64,000 bases of DNA from Balaenoptera acutorostrata (lineage: Eukaryota; Chordata; Mammalia; Artiodactyla; Balaenopteridae), in the NCBI RefSeq assembly GCF_949987535.1, contig NC_080067.1, positions 52,760,910 through 52,824,909 of the forward strand, written 5' to 3'. The stretch's first letter is position 1; each line of letters begins with the position of its first letter. A program made the position numbers and the translations under genes. The notes beneath the pieces were generated by a model, which worked only from the letters and a program-made list of their open reading frames with translations, searched no databases and was not told the origin of the DNA. This document shows, one piece after another, positions 10,095 through 22,966 of this stretch.

Positions 10095-12535
10095 TGTGGG
10101 TTGTTGTTTTTTTTTTTTTTGCCTTATTATAGAATTTTTTCCCCTTACTGATGTAAGTAAGAATGGAGCAAACTTTTGTGTAGTTTATTATCTGAGCTTG
10201 TTATTTATCAATAATTAATTAGAAAAAGTATAAATGGAAAATATGGATTTTCTTTCTTTCTTACTTCATGCACTTTTGAAGGTGTTCACCCTGTTGTCTG
10301 AGACATTCCACTTCAGGGTGTTTCAGTTGGAGGATAACTTGAAAGAAGACGCTCTGAAACTTAAACAAATTAAAGTAATTTAAGACCTTGCGCCCCTTGG
10401 CTAAGTAGTAGTAAAGCCATGCCAGATAGAATGATCACCAGGACTACAGCCATGTGAAGACATTCAAGGCTCTTTTGAGTGAGATTCAAGACAAAAGCAA
10501 ACTTATGAGTGAAGTAAGAAGCCTAATTTTGTGCTACTGATAATTAGCTTCTTGTTTGCTTCTTTCTGGAATTTTTACTCTTAGATTTATTTATTTACAG
10601 CTAAATGAACGAAGTCATCTAACATATTGTAAACAAATATGGGCATATTTATCAAATTGTATCTGTGGAACGTCTTGGAGATTTGTCATTATTTTATCTT
10701 AAAATTCAAACTCAAACAACTGCTTGGTTCATGCAGTTCTAATAAGTTGGTGGCGATGAACAGAAGGCACAGTCTGGGAGACCCTTATAACTCACTTAGG
10801 ATGTGCCCCCCCCCCATACCTACAGTGATGGAAATGACACGTGCAGCCCACGGAAGTAAAAAAGTAAATGCGCTGACAGATGCATCCTGGACCTAGAGAA
10901 ACCTGTGTAGAAATACAAATCTGGAAGATTTGTAGCAAAATTGTTTTGGTTACTCCACCTGAATTTCTGTGTGAAGCTATAGTAGTTTTGAGGGTTTTTT
11001 TTTTTTTTTTTAAGCAAGCTGAATAGCAAGGTATTAACTATAGACCACAAAAACTTCAAGGGAAGTATGCAGAGAAATTCATTTAGCCTGCTGCTTCTTC
11101 CTCAGCTGAAAGAGCATGGTCTCTGTTTTGTTTTTGATAAGCCAATGAATTGAAATTAAGATCTGGATATCAAAAAGAAGTTAGAATTTCAGGAGATGAA
11201 CCCAAACCACTAAAACCCTGAGACATAAAAAGATGTTCTTTTTAAACTTCATTATTGTGTCTCCTTTTCCAGCCTCCCCGCTGTCCAACAAAATCCTTCA
11301 GAAAGTAGTTACATGTAAAAATCAAACATAGTGAGCCACAGATTTTTTCCTAAAGAGAATATACTCAGAATATTTTCAAAGCTTCTTTAAGAACCTAGGC
11401 AGATAGTGACAACCTTGAAAAACTTGAAGTGAGAGTCCAGGGAGGGGTTTAGCGCAAAACCTCCTGCAGAAAGCTCACATGAGCCACCAGAGAGGTCTGG
11501 TGAGAGAACATTACCTTGTGGACATATATGCCCAAACTTTACCTTCACTCCCCCAACCTTTGCAATGGAACCATTCCTTTGAACAACCAGGAAATAAACT
11601 CAATTTTAGCTTCAGTGTTTTCCAATGAAGCAACGTACCAATTATACCCGAAGACACTCCCTCACTCCCCTGTCACTCCAGGCCAGCACCTCTTGCCACA
11701 CTCTACATAACACTCCAATGCCTTCCATATGTGCCTATGTCTATGTACAAATCATCCATAATACACACTTTTTTTTTTTGAGTGAGTGGAGACATTACTC
11801 TGTATTCCAAGTTGTCTAAGGCTATTCCGTATGATGAATGTGCTGATAACTTTCCGCTATTATTCATCTATTTGGCCAATCACCTCTCAGCATGTCTTCT
11901 AGCTCCGACGGCACACACGATCACAGCTTATCTCTTGATCATACATTGTAGCTCAACACAATTTTATCTCTGAAACTACATACTGTAGCAGATGTATCTT
12001 CCATTACGCCTCTGCCCTTTTTACTCATCTTCCTGGACTGGGAATCCTAAAAGTGGCAATCTTGGAAAGCAAGGTAATGAATCACAGGTCCTACGACACG
12101 TCTGCTCTCCTTGCAGACCATATAAAAGTGCTTGCTATAAAAGTGATGGATTCCCTAAGCTTGTTGTTCATCTCCTGTGACACACTCCACTCCGTGTTCA
12201 GGTTCTATCTGACTCTCTGTCTAACCCTGTGGAATTTGGAGCTTAGGGAACCAGCACATACATACTGATATGTCTGCTATTGCTTTTGCTGTGAGTAATA
12301 AAGGCCTTTGTTTCTGACGAAGAGGCTTGTGTCTAGCAACCACGGAACTGCAGAAGGTTACTTACTCACTTTGCATAGCTATTTCATTCAGTGTTCTACA
12401 GCTTCCAGCCTCCCTCCACTCTGTCAAACTCATTTAAGTAGGATAAAATCTGCACAGCTGTGAGCCCGTACATCTACCTAAATGCACGGGCATTCCCTTC
12501 TACCCTTCCTTCCCTCCTGGCTTCCTACCGGTTTT
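10095..12535. other. Unannotated non-coding stretch, possible LTR-like part
   Basis: No gene is supported. Poly-T runs occur near 10109-10121 and 10996-11011. The part at 11990-12345 contains a TATAAAAG word twice (about 12120 and 12137) and an AATAAA near 12297, an arrangement that would suit a solo LTR. I found no matching ends or target duplication, so it is not called as one. Confidence 0.35.
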
Positions 12536-12562
12536 ATCTATCTATCTTCTATATCTATTTAT

Positions 12563-12605
<43 letters not shown>

Positions 12606-12647
12606 CCTATCTATCCATCCATCCATCTCTATCTACTTATCTGTCAT
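12536..12647. repeat. (TCTA)n tetranucleotide microsatellite
   Basis: There are about a dozen near-perfect TCTA units in the core (12566-12603), flanked by imperfect TTTA, CCTA and CCATC variants. Such tracts are usually length-polymorphic. The apparent 'YLSIYLSI' peptides read through it are artefacts of the repeat. Confidence 0.95.
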
Positions 12648-12654
12648 CTACCAT

Positions 12655-12755
12655 TTTTTTCATTTATTCAACAGATATTTACTGAGCATCTCCTTTCTTT
12701 CAGGCACTGTTCCAGAATATGCAAATTCAGGAGCAAGCACAACAAGCTAATATCT
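12655..12755 (-). repeat. L2 LINE 3' end, antisense
   Basis: The word series 'attcaacagatatttactga', 'gcatctcctttctttcaggc' and 'actgttcc' is the reverse complement of the L2 3' terminus (tail with 'gttgaatgaatgaa'). The fragment is short. Confidence 0.6.
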
Positions 12756-15700
12756 CTCATTGTTGTATCTTTATCTTCATCTTTATTTGAAAAAAAATAT
12801 TACAAACAGATTTCAAGGACTACATACAAATAGCACAATCCATACTAGATATAGGTAAAGAAGAGATGAAAAACAAAGAGAAAAACGGTAACAGTGCTTA
12901 GGGATGAGATTAATACAAAAGATGAAGCATACTTGTTTTTGCTGCAAATTTGGCTCTAAGGTTTATGCTGAAAATTTCTAAGTTCTCTGGGTATGGAAAA
13001 GCTTCCTAGAATGGGCACATCTTTCAAGAAGGCCCAACGGCCAGGCACATAATTATGTTCCTTGTGAGATTCTTTCGAGTTGAAAGTGCTCTGCTATTCT
13101 GTGGGAGCATCTAATCATGGGGACCAGGATTAACCCACAGAGTAAGAGCTCATCTAAGCCACGCCCATTTCCTGGGCTTAGGTTCTTCATTCATAAATTG
13201 GTCTATTGTACTCTATAGCTTGTGTGTCTTCACTACTGTGGTATTATCTGTGTTACAGTATACAAATGCAGAGACATATGAAGGTGAAGAGTGATTATGA
13301 CTCTAACCTGAGAGAGAAAACATGGCCCTTTGGATAGATTCCTGTACGTGTAGAAAATTCATATTAATTCCTTCACTAGTCCTTCATGGTACCCAGGTGC
13401 TAGCGTTTCAACTCCTTAAGATGCTAACTTGTTCTTTAAGACATCCTTCATATATTAAACTCTTGCAATAAGGGTTGCTCAGCATGTTACTTGTTCATAA
13501 AGGACATCTGCATTTATCTAAATGCTTATTTAAAAAAGAAATTGGGATTTAGTGCTTGTCGGCACTAATGGAATCAATGGTACTTTAATATGTGTTAATG
13601 GTACTTCAGTTCACTTAACAGCAGAAAACGGTGTGGTTATTAACCAAACACACTGTTGTTCCAAATGAAAGAAAAAGTGTATGGAATCTAGAAAAGGCAA
13701 AGATGGCACATGATTGTGCTAGTGTGAGGTCATTTGAACCTAAATGAAATGTATACATTTTTCTTCTTTGCTGTGTTTTGGTCCAAAGGGTAAACAAAAT
13801 TGCAATGGCAGGTGTTGGTGAGGCTATCATGCATCTTATCAAAATTGAAGGTAAAAGAACTTGCTTAATGCTCCTCTGTGTGAAATTTTAGTGAGTTGCT
13901 AACCGTCAGCTGCTAGCTCTAGGAAAGGGTTTTTCCTCCCCATTGATGTAAATATCTTTAAAAGACCAAGTGAATAAGAGGGCAATAAGGGAACATGTAT
14001 TCTAGAAGAGCAGAGACGGGCAGTGCATTTGGTTAGACCTTAGCTTATCGTATTAAACCCTACAAAATAAGAAGGCAAATTAATGGTTGAGGCCTTGACT
14101 CATATACCTTGCTTTTGAACCTCCAAGGCTCCCTTTACCTTGCACCTGTATAGAGTTTGTTCTTTTAGTGTTCATTTCTGGATGCATTCATTACATCTGG
14201 TGGCAGATTTTATAACTTAGACACTGCATGTTGTTAAGTCAAAGGCTAGAAATAATGTTATAAGAAAGTATGACATGATTACCTTCCAAAAGAAAGAACT
14301 ACTTTTCCAATCGCTATCTATATCAAAATGATCCTAAATACTTCCTAATATGGCTGATCCTTAGCTTTTTTAAAGTCTGGTGAAAATTTTCTGCAGTTAA
14401 AAGATTAGTCAAGCGTTTTGAATTAGTAGAGAATGTGCTAAACTTTTGGAATATTTTGTGTAGTTATTGGAAAATATTTATTTTGTTCATCTTTCCTTAA
14501 CATTTGTGTTATTCTTCTTTGGGATGGAATATAATAGACTTACATCCTTGGCTGAAAGAAAAAGTCACTTGAATTCTTACAATTGATTTTTAAACTTTTA
14601 CTTACTGGTTTATGGACTCTAAAAGGATCGTCTCTGAAGTAAAACCTTTCTCAAGTCTTGTATAGAATGCCTAATTTTTGGCATTTTTGGAAACTGAAAG
14701 GATGTCTAATGATTAAATGTTTGAAATACTAAATTAGAAATCAGGAAACTTAAGGTATTATCTCAGCTCAACACACCGTGGTCTCAGATACTGTGCATTG
14801 CTGAGTTGTTACAAAACCCGATAAGGCAATTTTAAGAAAGTGCTTTGTACTTTTTGGAAGAAAGTTTTTATATCAATATAAAGCATCAATATGAGTCGCT
14901 TGAAGTGCCATTGCCTGAAATCTGGGAGTCAATACAGTATTCTCTGTTGCTAGTGTCTAGTTACATAAAACACTCTAAGATTATACTGTCAATTTAATAT
15001 CCATGCAGGGCTTTTGTTAATGCACACTCTAAAAGGGGATGCTAAAGCATGAGATCAATGAGCTATTAGAAATCACTCTGTATGTGGGCAACATTTCTTC
15101 CTGTATCATCCCTCCTAGTTTCCTAAAGAAACATTTTCCTATCTTGAATTTCAACAGGTCATATTTACTTTCACATCACAGAGACAAACACAGTGTCTAA
15201 TTTTTTCTCTCTTTTTAAGAACAATGGAAAACAAAAATCAGTGGTTTTGAATATTTCTCAAAGGGAACCAATAATTCCACTGTGAAACTACACCAGGCTG
15301 CTGGACATGAGTCAAACAGCAATGAATGAAATCAATAATGCCACAGCTTCCACCCAGAAAGATTAGACTGCCTAGAAGGCAAGTATATACGTAACACAAT
15401 TTCTGCCACAAGACTGTAGCTATTTTCAAATTTTAAGAAAATGTCTTTCAGGTAGCATTCTTAGCATTTTAACATGGGGCCATTTTCTTCAGTGTTCTCT
15501 TCAGGGTGAATATCTATCATCCTACAAAATGAGAATTCAGGGCACATGTCAAACTTTCAAGGAGGGACACTGGGAGGTGATAATGCCCCAAAGATAAATT
15601 GGAAAGTTACCATAGGTATTAGCCTGTGTAAATGCTGCTTTCAATTTGTGTAGCCGCCACTGTAGCACTTTCAGAACAAGATAATGAATTAAATGTAATT

Positions 15701-17499
15701 CTTGGCTGTCCCCTGAAGTCCTAGTAAGGACCAAGCAGCTGAATCCAAACTGATTTGAAACTTATCCTGGAACCATGACATAGATGCCTCACTTTTATTC
15801 TATAATTGGGCCGAGACTAGCTTTAATATAGCTTAATTTCTATCCTTGAAGGCACTGACAAGAATGGCTCTTGAATTATAGCAAAATCTCATGTGTTTTC
15901 TTGTTTTATGAAGGACTCAATAAATGCCAAGACTTGTCCTTGGTTCTCATTTCTTAAGTGGGATGGTGTTTATATTTTAGCCCAAAGAGGCATTGCTATT
16001 ATCTTATGCTTCCTTTTTTTATCTGTTAACCAACATAATAATGACAGTATAAATCAGCTCATTTGTTAAATGGTTCTCTAGGCTGGCCTTAAGAAAACGT
16101 TAGTTTTAGCTAAAACACTTCAATCACTCAACATGAGCTCACCTGATACAGTCTGGTACTCTGAAGGATATAAATAAGATATTTCTCATCTTAAGGAGCT
16201 CACAATAAATTTAGATGGAGGAAGTGGACAGTAAAATTGAAACACTTGGATATTAATATGAAAAAAACCAACTCAGATTTTAGCATATGAAATTCATTTT
16301 AAGTGGACAGAAAATGTTGCAGATTTTGTTTGTTTGTTTGTTTGGCCTTCCAATATTAGCTGTTATTATGAGTGTATTGAGAAGGAGTTTGCAGTGAGGA
16401 AAAATTGTGAGGTTGAGTTAAGAAGGGCTTATCTTCTTTGGAATATGCAAGTTGATATTTTCTAAATTCAATTTGTATTTTAATTCATGTTTTGCAGGGC
16501 TTTTCCAAAATTGGTTCAACCAACCAGTAAATCAAAAAGGATTCATTAAAGCATTTCATTGCAAGGCACTGTTTATAAAACAGTAAGAAGATAGCGTCAT
16601 TTAGGTTTGAATGCTGTACAGAGAGCACCAGCTTATGGAGTCAAGATTTTCTAAAAGAAGAGGCAGAGTGACTCAGAGCTCCCTCGTCCACAACCAAGTC
16701 ATCAGAGCAACTCCACTTCCATGAGGGCACCCAGGTTACTGCTTTACTTTTTTTGAAGCTCTTGCTGGCCCTGAGACCACAGTTTTACACTTCTCTATCT
16801 GATCTCTTGCCTCTAACTACTTTGCAATTTGCCCTCTTGAATGTCTCTGTAACCAGACTCCAAGTTCTACCCGACTCTGAGTGTCTCATCATCCAGTCTC
16901 CAGGGTCATTCCAGCCAGTGGCCCAGGCTCTTGTGGGATTTCCACTTTTTAAGTCTGTGTGGAAGTTTCCCTCCCATTATCCTCCAGACGTGTTGGGTTC
17001 AAACCCTCAGTGTATGATACTCTTCCTAGTACCAGGTGGACCTTTGAGACTTGCAGAATTCAGACCCAGGACGTGGTCTCTGATTAGCAGGTGGATCTCT
17101 CTTTTGAGCACTGACACTGAGGGGGTGGCCCCAGTAAGCTGTGCTGAGCCGCCAGCGACCACAGCGTAGAGGTCAGGGTCCCGTATCCTTCTGGAAGGAG
17201 AAGGAAAGCTGTGGCCTCTGCCTCATTTGCCAGGGGGCCTGGCACACTCTTCTTTGTGTGACTTCTGTGGAATTAATATAAGTCAGATAGCATTCTTTCT
17301 ATTGAGGCTCTTACAACCAAATACTTAAGACAGTATAAAACCAGAGCTTTTCTGGATGTAAAGAAATGGAGTCATTTTAAGAAGAAAGAAATTTGTAGCT
17401 TCTGGAAAAGCACGGTAAAAAAGCAATGAGATCTGAACGGTAGTAAATGTATTGTTTTATTCAATGAGAGAGAAGACAAAAAATTCTTATATACTTAAC
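12756..17499. other. Unannotated non-coding stretch
   Basis: About 4.7 kb with no supported gene and little recognisable repeat content apart from a short (GTTT)n run near 16327-16343. The 138-residue frame at 16753-17169 is the longest ORF here. It has no methionine context, domain or splice evidence and is judged chance. Much of this block could be unique DNA. Confidence 0.45.
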
Positions 17500-19499
17500 G
17501 ATTTCCTAAAAGCATAGCTTTATTTATTTATTTTTGTACTTAGTCTCTGCTTGTGGTTTGGGACATTTCATTAAAAAATGTTAAATAAAATGTTCCCTAT
17601 TTATAAAAAACAAAAAACAAAACAAAACAGAAGAATATCTTTGCATTAACAAAAGGCATGATGTAGAAAATAACTTGGCAGAGATGGAGTCCAGACAACA
17701 GCAGAGTTGCTTGGGAGAACCTGGGGGCAAGCATCGGATTGGCATATAGTCTTGAGAGCAGGGCCACATCACACAGTAAACAGGAATTCACACAAGGAAG
17801 CACCAAGAGTCCCAGAGGGAGATTGAGGATACTAAAATCAGGGTCCTGCATTGATAATCAAATGGGAATTCATGTGTCATGAAAAAGAACAGGGCTCTCA
17901 GGCAAGGTGGCTCTTAACAGATTTCTTCAGTATCAGCCAGCTTTCACTGGTCCAATCTAATTTGTAAACAGATAAACCAGTGGTGTCTTCAGGGTAGCTG
18001 AGGCTTCTGACACAATCTCTGTGACAAAATTTCATTATGTGAGGATACGAAGAGAAATAGGCACATAAAAACTAGTCAAATAAATCCATATATCTAAAAG
18101 ACATTCTATGTTTCTTGTAATCTATTCATCACAGGTGTGAGAAAGAATCCCTTCAACAAGAAAAAATTGTTTAAAATTGGATATTCATTCCAAAGTATGA
18201 AGATCCTATATCTTTTATGCTTCCCTCCTACATTATCCATCAAACAGCAAATAAAGTCATGTGCAGAGGTTTGGGGAGAGTCCCCAGTGAGGGCTACTGT
18301 GAAGACAAATGGTTAATGTCTGCTCTCCCAGCTGCTCAGGTAATTACTGTAATAGAAAACATCTTGAGGGAAAACACTGCATACAGTTATTAGCAATTAA
18401 CCCACAACTCTAAAAATCACAATTCTTACTAATAATAGAACATTGCCCAGCCAGCCTCATTATAATCTCTACACATGAGTCTTGTATTTTCAGAAAATGT
18501 GAAATCTTGTAGGTTACTACTATTTCAAATGCAAATAGGAACTTGGTATGATGAAGATGACATTGAGAAATGCAAAATGGAGTAGAGAGAGAAACAGAGA
18601 GCCTATGATTTATGTGGTAATAGACTAATTCCCAGACATGCAAACGATTCAGATATATTAAAAAGAACTTCCCTCTGAATGTTTACTACAATTACAGGGC
18701 CCGGTGGTGTTAATGGTTGATGGTACTAAAGTGGTAAAGAAGGTAGGATAAATGAATGCAGGGCAGGAGAAATCCACGAACTAAAATAAACAGATATGGT
18801 ATTGCTTTGTTTTTCTTTGAATCATGGAATCTTCTTAGACACAGCAGGTCATGAAGCTCCAATGCTTTTCCTCCCATTTGGACATGTTTCATCCACTGTT
18901 CCCCATATTGTTGACCTCATTCAATGCTTACCAGTCTTCTTGCCTTTCTAGAACACACTAAGTTTATTCTTGTCTCAAAGTCTTAACGCTTGCTCTTACT
19001 TCTGTCTGTAATATTGGTCCCTCAGGTTGGGTGTGACTGCCTCCTTCTAAGAATGCAGATATCTACATAGAAAAGGCCTGATCACACTACACAATAGCCT
19101 GCCTCTCCTTTCTCTTTCTGTTCTATAACATTCTCCTATTTTTCCATACATATAAGTCTATCTGATAGAGTAGCCTATTCTATTATTTCTTAATTTATCA
19201 GATTAGGCAGTATTTATTGACTTCCTCCCTATTTTGGCTCCATTATACCCCGCTCCAAACCTTGCTTTCCACTATGCCTTCAGTAGTTGTTAAACAAATC
19301 TGCATCAATATTTGCATTATTTTATAGATGGCATATTGTTTGCAACTACACCAAATAATGTCAGGATATTTACTTTCTCAATAAACTTTGTTTTTTCTTC
19401 AGTTAATAATTTTCTTGTGTTTTTTTTTTTTCTCATTGATCAGTAGTTAGTTTTCTCCCCAAGCGTTCTAATGCCTAGAAATAATTTCTGTAACTCCCA
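17500..19499. other. Unannotated non-coding stretch
   Basis: AT-rich unique-looking DNA with an A-rich simple run at 17605-17632 and a T run near 19419-19431. Overlapping minus-strand frames at 17581-17851 arise around the A-rich run and are not supported as genes. Confidence 0.4.
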
Positions 19500-20540
19500 A
19501 GCACATTAAATGACCCTCCTCCCCTTTTATCTTCCAGAGATTTTTCCTATATTCTCTACTTACTTGCTGGCTGTAGGATGCTTTTTAATTTTGACTCACA
19601 GTTTGGGTTGTAAAACTTCCCTTTGTCACCTTCCTGAGAATCCTCTTTTCCATATTTTCTGGTTTCCATATTTTCCTTTCTTAGCTCACTTCCTCATTTT
19701 GCTGGGATATATCCTCCACTAGCTTCCTATGAAAGTATATGTGAGTGGTCAGTTTTTTTGAGCTTTTGTATGTCTGAAATGTCTTTCTCTTAAACTTGAT
19801 TGATAGTTCAGATTAGTATGGAGTTCTAGGTTGAAAACCATTTCCCTCAAAACTTTGAGGTTATTATTCCCCTATTGTATATCACTTGGTGTTTGTTTTC
19901 AGAAGCCCAATGCTATTCTGAATGATGTCCTTCGTATCGTACTATCTCTGACCCTTTTAGAATTTTCTCTCTGTCTCTGCTGTTGTGGAATTTCAAGACG
20001 ATGCATCACTGTGAGTTGTTGTCCCACAAACTCTGTGTACTCGGTCCATGTGGAGATTGACGTCTTCTGGTTCTTAAGTTATTTGTTTGATGATTCCTCA
20101 CCTTTGTTTTCTCTTCTCCTCTCTTTCTGCCTCTCCTGGATTAATCCACTCATTTTATTTCCTTTTATTTCCTAGTTTCTCTCTCTTCCTCCCTGTCTCT
20201 GCCCGTCTGTCTCTCCTTTTATCTTCTGGGAGATTTCCTTGATTTTCTCTAACCTTTCTATGGAATGTTTTTTCACTGCAGTTATCCTATTTTTAATTTC
20301 AAAAAGATATTTCTCAGAGTGTTCCTGTTCCATAGCAAAACATTTTTTTGTGTATGTGAATGTAACATATCCTCTTTCTTAAGATAATACTTATAATTTG
20401 GGAGGGAGGGGATTTTTCTCCTTTTCTTTCAGGTTTCTTTTATCTGTTATTTTCATGTGGTCTCTACGTACTGGAAGCTTTCTTTATATCTGGTGATCCT
20501 TGGCTGATTATGTTTAAGAGTAAGCACTACAAAGATTATT
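19500..20540 (-). repeat. HAL1/L1 ORF1-like LINE remnant, antisense
   Basis: Read on the minus strand, phrase order corresponds to the ORF1 region of an old L1 or HAL1 ('half-L1') element. On the plus strand the signs are 'ttgattgatagttcagatta', 'agttctaggttgaaaaccat', 'tctgggagatttcc' and 'ctggtgatccttggctgat'. The reading frame is destroyed by many stops. The two plus-strand frames across it (19510-19722, 19831-20175) are antisense by-products. HAL1 versus ordinary L1 cannot be decided by eye. Confidence 0.5.
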
Positions 20541-21316
20541 AGAAAGAAGTTCTGCTTTTGTGGGTGGGTGTAGTCAAGTGGTAGACTTAACTGGAAGATT
20601 ATCAATCACTGACCTTTTTATTGGGGTCTCCAGAAAACAGTCCTCCAACCTCCTGCATGGTGCAAGATATACAGTTGGATATAGGTTTTCTGGGGACCAC
20701 AAGTGAGAAGGACCATGAGAGGGCTTCAGTTTATCCTGTGGACTTTCCACCTAACGCTCTTGCGTTTAGCCCTCTGCCAACCTCTGTTTTCCACTGTGTC
20801 AAGGATAAACCCCTGCAATTCAATTTTTCCAGAGAATACATCACCTGTGTCTTGAGGGGTATAAGGAGAGGGAACATCAGGAAGTCAACTACCCTACATA
20901 TTTTACAAGCATACCCCTCATTTTAGGCATCACTCACTCCTTCCAGGTTTCTTCAAGCACCAGATTTCTCAGATGTTCTCTCTGGGGAACTAGCTCACTT
21001 CTCTTCTCCTAGGCATTGCCTTTTACAGGCACCTACCTTGTAACTTTTGTGACTTCTATCTACCAATGCAGTTAGTAATCCTGCATCAGGCTTCTATCTT
21101 CCAAACTCTTCTTGAAATAGTTGACTAGTTGTCTCCTCTCTCGTTCATATTGGAGGATAGTATCTAAAAACATTTCTTTACTCTTCATTTAGTAAAATTT
21201 GGGGAGGGAACAGATATAAAATATTATGATCAATTCGCTGTATTAAACTGAAACACTATTTTTTTTTTCAGGACATAGCATCTATTTTTTAAACTAGTTG
21301 CTACGTTTATCTAAAA
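20541..21316. other. Unannotated non-coding stretch
   Basis: Probably continues the same LINE-like relic for some distance, but I could not follow it with confidence. The 101-residue frame at 20621-20926 shows no protein features. Confidence 0.35.
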
Positions 21317-21644
21317 CAGTGGTTTTCAAGCTTTAGTGTGCATCAGAATCATTTGAAGGGCTTGTTAAAATGAATTGCTGGGCTTCCCTGGTGGCCCAGT
21401 GGTTGAGAATCTGCCTGCCAATGCAGGGGACACAGGTTCGAGCCCTGGTCTGGGAGGATCCCACATGCCGTGGAGCAACTAGGCCTGTGAGCCACAATTA
21501 CTGAGCCTGCGCGTCTGGAGCCTGTGCTCCGCAACAAGAGAGGCCGCGACAGTGAAAGGCCCGCGCACCGCGATGAAGAGTGGCCCCCACTTGCCGCAAC
21601 TAGAGAAAGCCCTCGCACAGAAACGAAGACCCAACACAGAAAAA

Positions 21645-21675
<31 letters not shown>

Positions 21676-21834
21676 GTCAGGGGCTCTTTAAAAACAAAAA
21701 CAAAAACGAATTGCTATTGCTCACCTCCAGACTGGCTGATTCAGTAGTTAGGGGATGGGCCTGAGAACTATTTCCAACAAGATCCCAAGCAATGCTGATG
21801 CTGCTGGCTTGGAAGCCACACTTCGACAAACACC
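21317..21834 (+). mobile_element. MER5A copy split by a SINE
   Basis: The left part (21317-21379) has the CAGTGGTTTTCAAGC terminal repeat and 'gtgcatcagaatcatttgaa'. The right part (21716-21834) has 'ctggctgattcagtagttag' and 'aagcaatgctgatgctgctg', with a decayed right terminus. Removing the SINE at 21380-21707 leaves a contiguous MER5A, which shows that the hAT element is the older of the two. Confidence 0.85.
21380..21707 (+). mobile_element. CHR-type SINE inside MER5A
   Basis: Full-length sense copy starting 'gggcttccctggtggcccag'. The B-box-like 'ggttcgagccctgg' is intact and the body runs to 'cgaagacccaacacag', then (AAAT)n. The target duplication 'gaattgct' is at 21372-21379 and 21708-21715. 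Between the (AAAT)n tail and the right target copy are about 30 extra bases (21676-21707) ending in an A/C-rich tail, which suggests read-through of the source copy. Confidence 0.92.
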
Positions 21835-22643
21835 AATTTATATGTATGGACTTTTGGTTTAATTTACTCTGGTTCTAGTCTTTCGTATTCAGAAGTATGT
21901 GCCTCCTGAGCTCCTAATCATCCTTTATCACCTACCCCATATACATCCTCTGGAAGGCTTTGCAGACCATATAGAAAGCATATCCTCCCCCAAACTAACC
22001 CCTTTCTCCTCTATATTTTATTGCTACTTGTTATACTAATCACATAGGACAAGTCACATGTCTGACTTCCATAGAAAGTAAACTCTTCGTGCGTGTAGCA
22101 CCTGTCTTATTATTTACATTCTTCTTCCTCCTTCTCCACCCTCCCTTCTCCCTCCAGTTCCCAACCTCCTCTGACTCTTTCCCCTGCTCCTCCGTCCTCA
22201 TTTCTATTATGGGACTCATTGCCTCACATATAGAGGCATGATGAACGGAAGTTTTGTTACCACGTGCAGTTGATACATAGGACGCAAGTTTGGAATGGTT
22301 TCTCTCAGAAGTTGTGAATGTCTTAATTCATTCATCAGTGTGTCATGTAACCATTGGCAGGCACATTCTTGAAGTCAGGCATGCAGATTACAGCAGCTTT
22401 ACGCAAAGTAGCTGATCTGTGAACTCTTCATTACCTGGTCCCAAGGATGATAAGGAGCTTACCTCAGAAGGAAATCAATGGACTCCTTACTTCACTGGGA
22501 AAGTCTTGCCATTAAAAAATATCAGCTGAACTAAATAGTGCACTTAGTGATGCAGTCCACTTTCATTCTGGCAAAAGCTTCTCATCTCGTCAGGGATGAG
22601 TATGAAACACGTTGCAGTTTGGCACTGGTCAGCAAACAGCACT
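21835..22643. other. Unannotated stretch with a pyrimidine-rich tract
   Basis: No gene seen. A strongly C/T-biased strand (about 22118-22206) could form unusual DNA structure but has no assigned role. Confidence 0.4.
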
Positions 22644-22659
22644 TTAAAAAAAAATGGGG

Positions 22660-22950
22660 GCTTCCCTGGTGGCGCAGTGGTTGAGAGTCTGCCTGCCAAT
22701 GCAGGGGACACGGGTTCGAGCCCTGGTCTGGGAAGATCCCACATGCCGCGGAGCAACTAGGCCCGTGAGCCACAACTACTGAGCCTGCGCGTCTGGAGCC
22801 TGTGCTCCGCAACAGGAGAGGCCGCGACAGTGAGAGGCCCGCGCACCGCGATGAAGAGTGGACCCCGCTTGCCGCAAATAGAGAAAGCCCTCGCACAGAA
22901 ACGAAGACCCAGCACAGCCATAAATAAATAGATAAATAAATAAATAAAAG
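22660..22950 (+). mobile_element. CHR-type SINE, well preserved
   Basis: Sense full-length copy with intact tRNA-like head ('tggcgcagtggttgagag' and 'ggttcgagccctgg') and a (TAAA)n tail. An A-rich target duplication ending in 'atgggg' flanks it at 22644-22659 and 22951-22966. It is inserted at the edge of the antisense L1 fragment that follows. Minus-strand frames of 66-104 residues across it are by-products. Confidence 0.94.
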
Positions 22951-22966
22951 TTTTTAAAAAATGGGG

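Noticed and set aside
11990..12345. Solo LTR with TATA-like and AATAAA signals
   Set aside because: No matching ends, target duplication or recognised LTR family; the signals are common by chance.
12460..12750. YLSIYLSI-repeat protein
   Set aside because: It is a translation of the (TCTA)n microsatellite.
16753..17169. 138-residue ORF in unique DNA
   Set aside because: No domain, no signal peptide, no promoter or splice context; length is within chance expectation for this much sequence.
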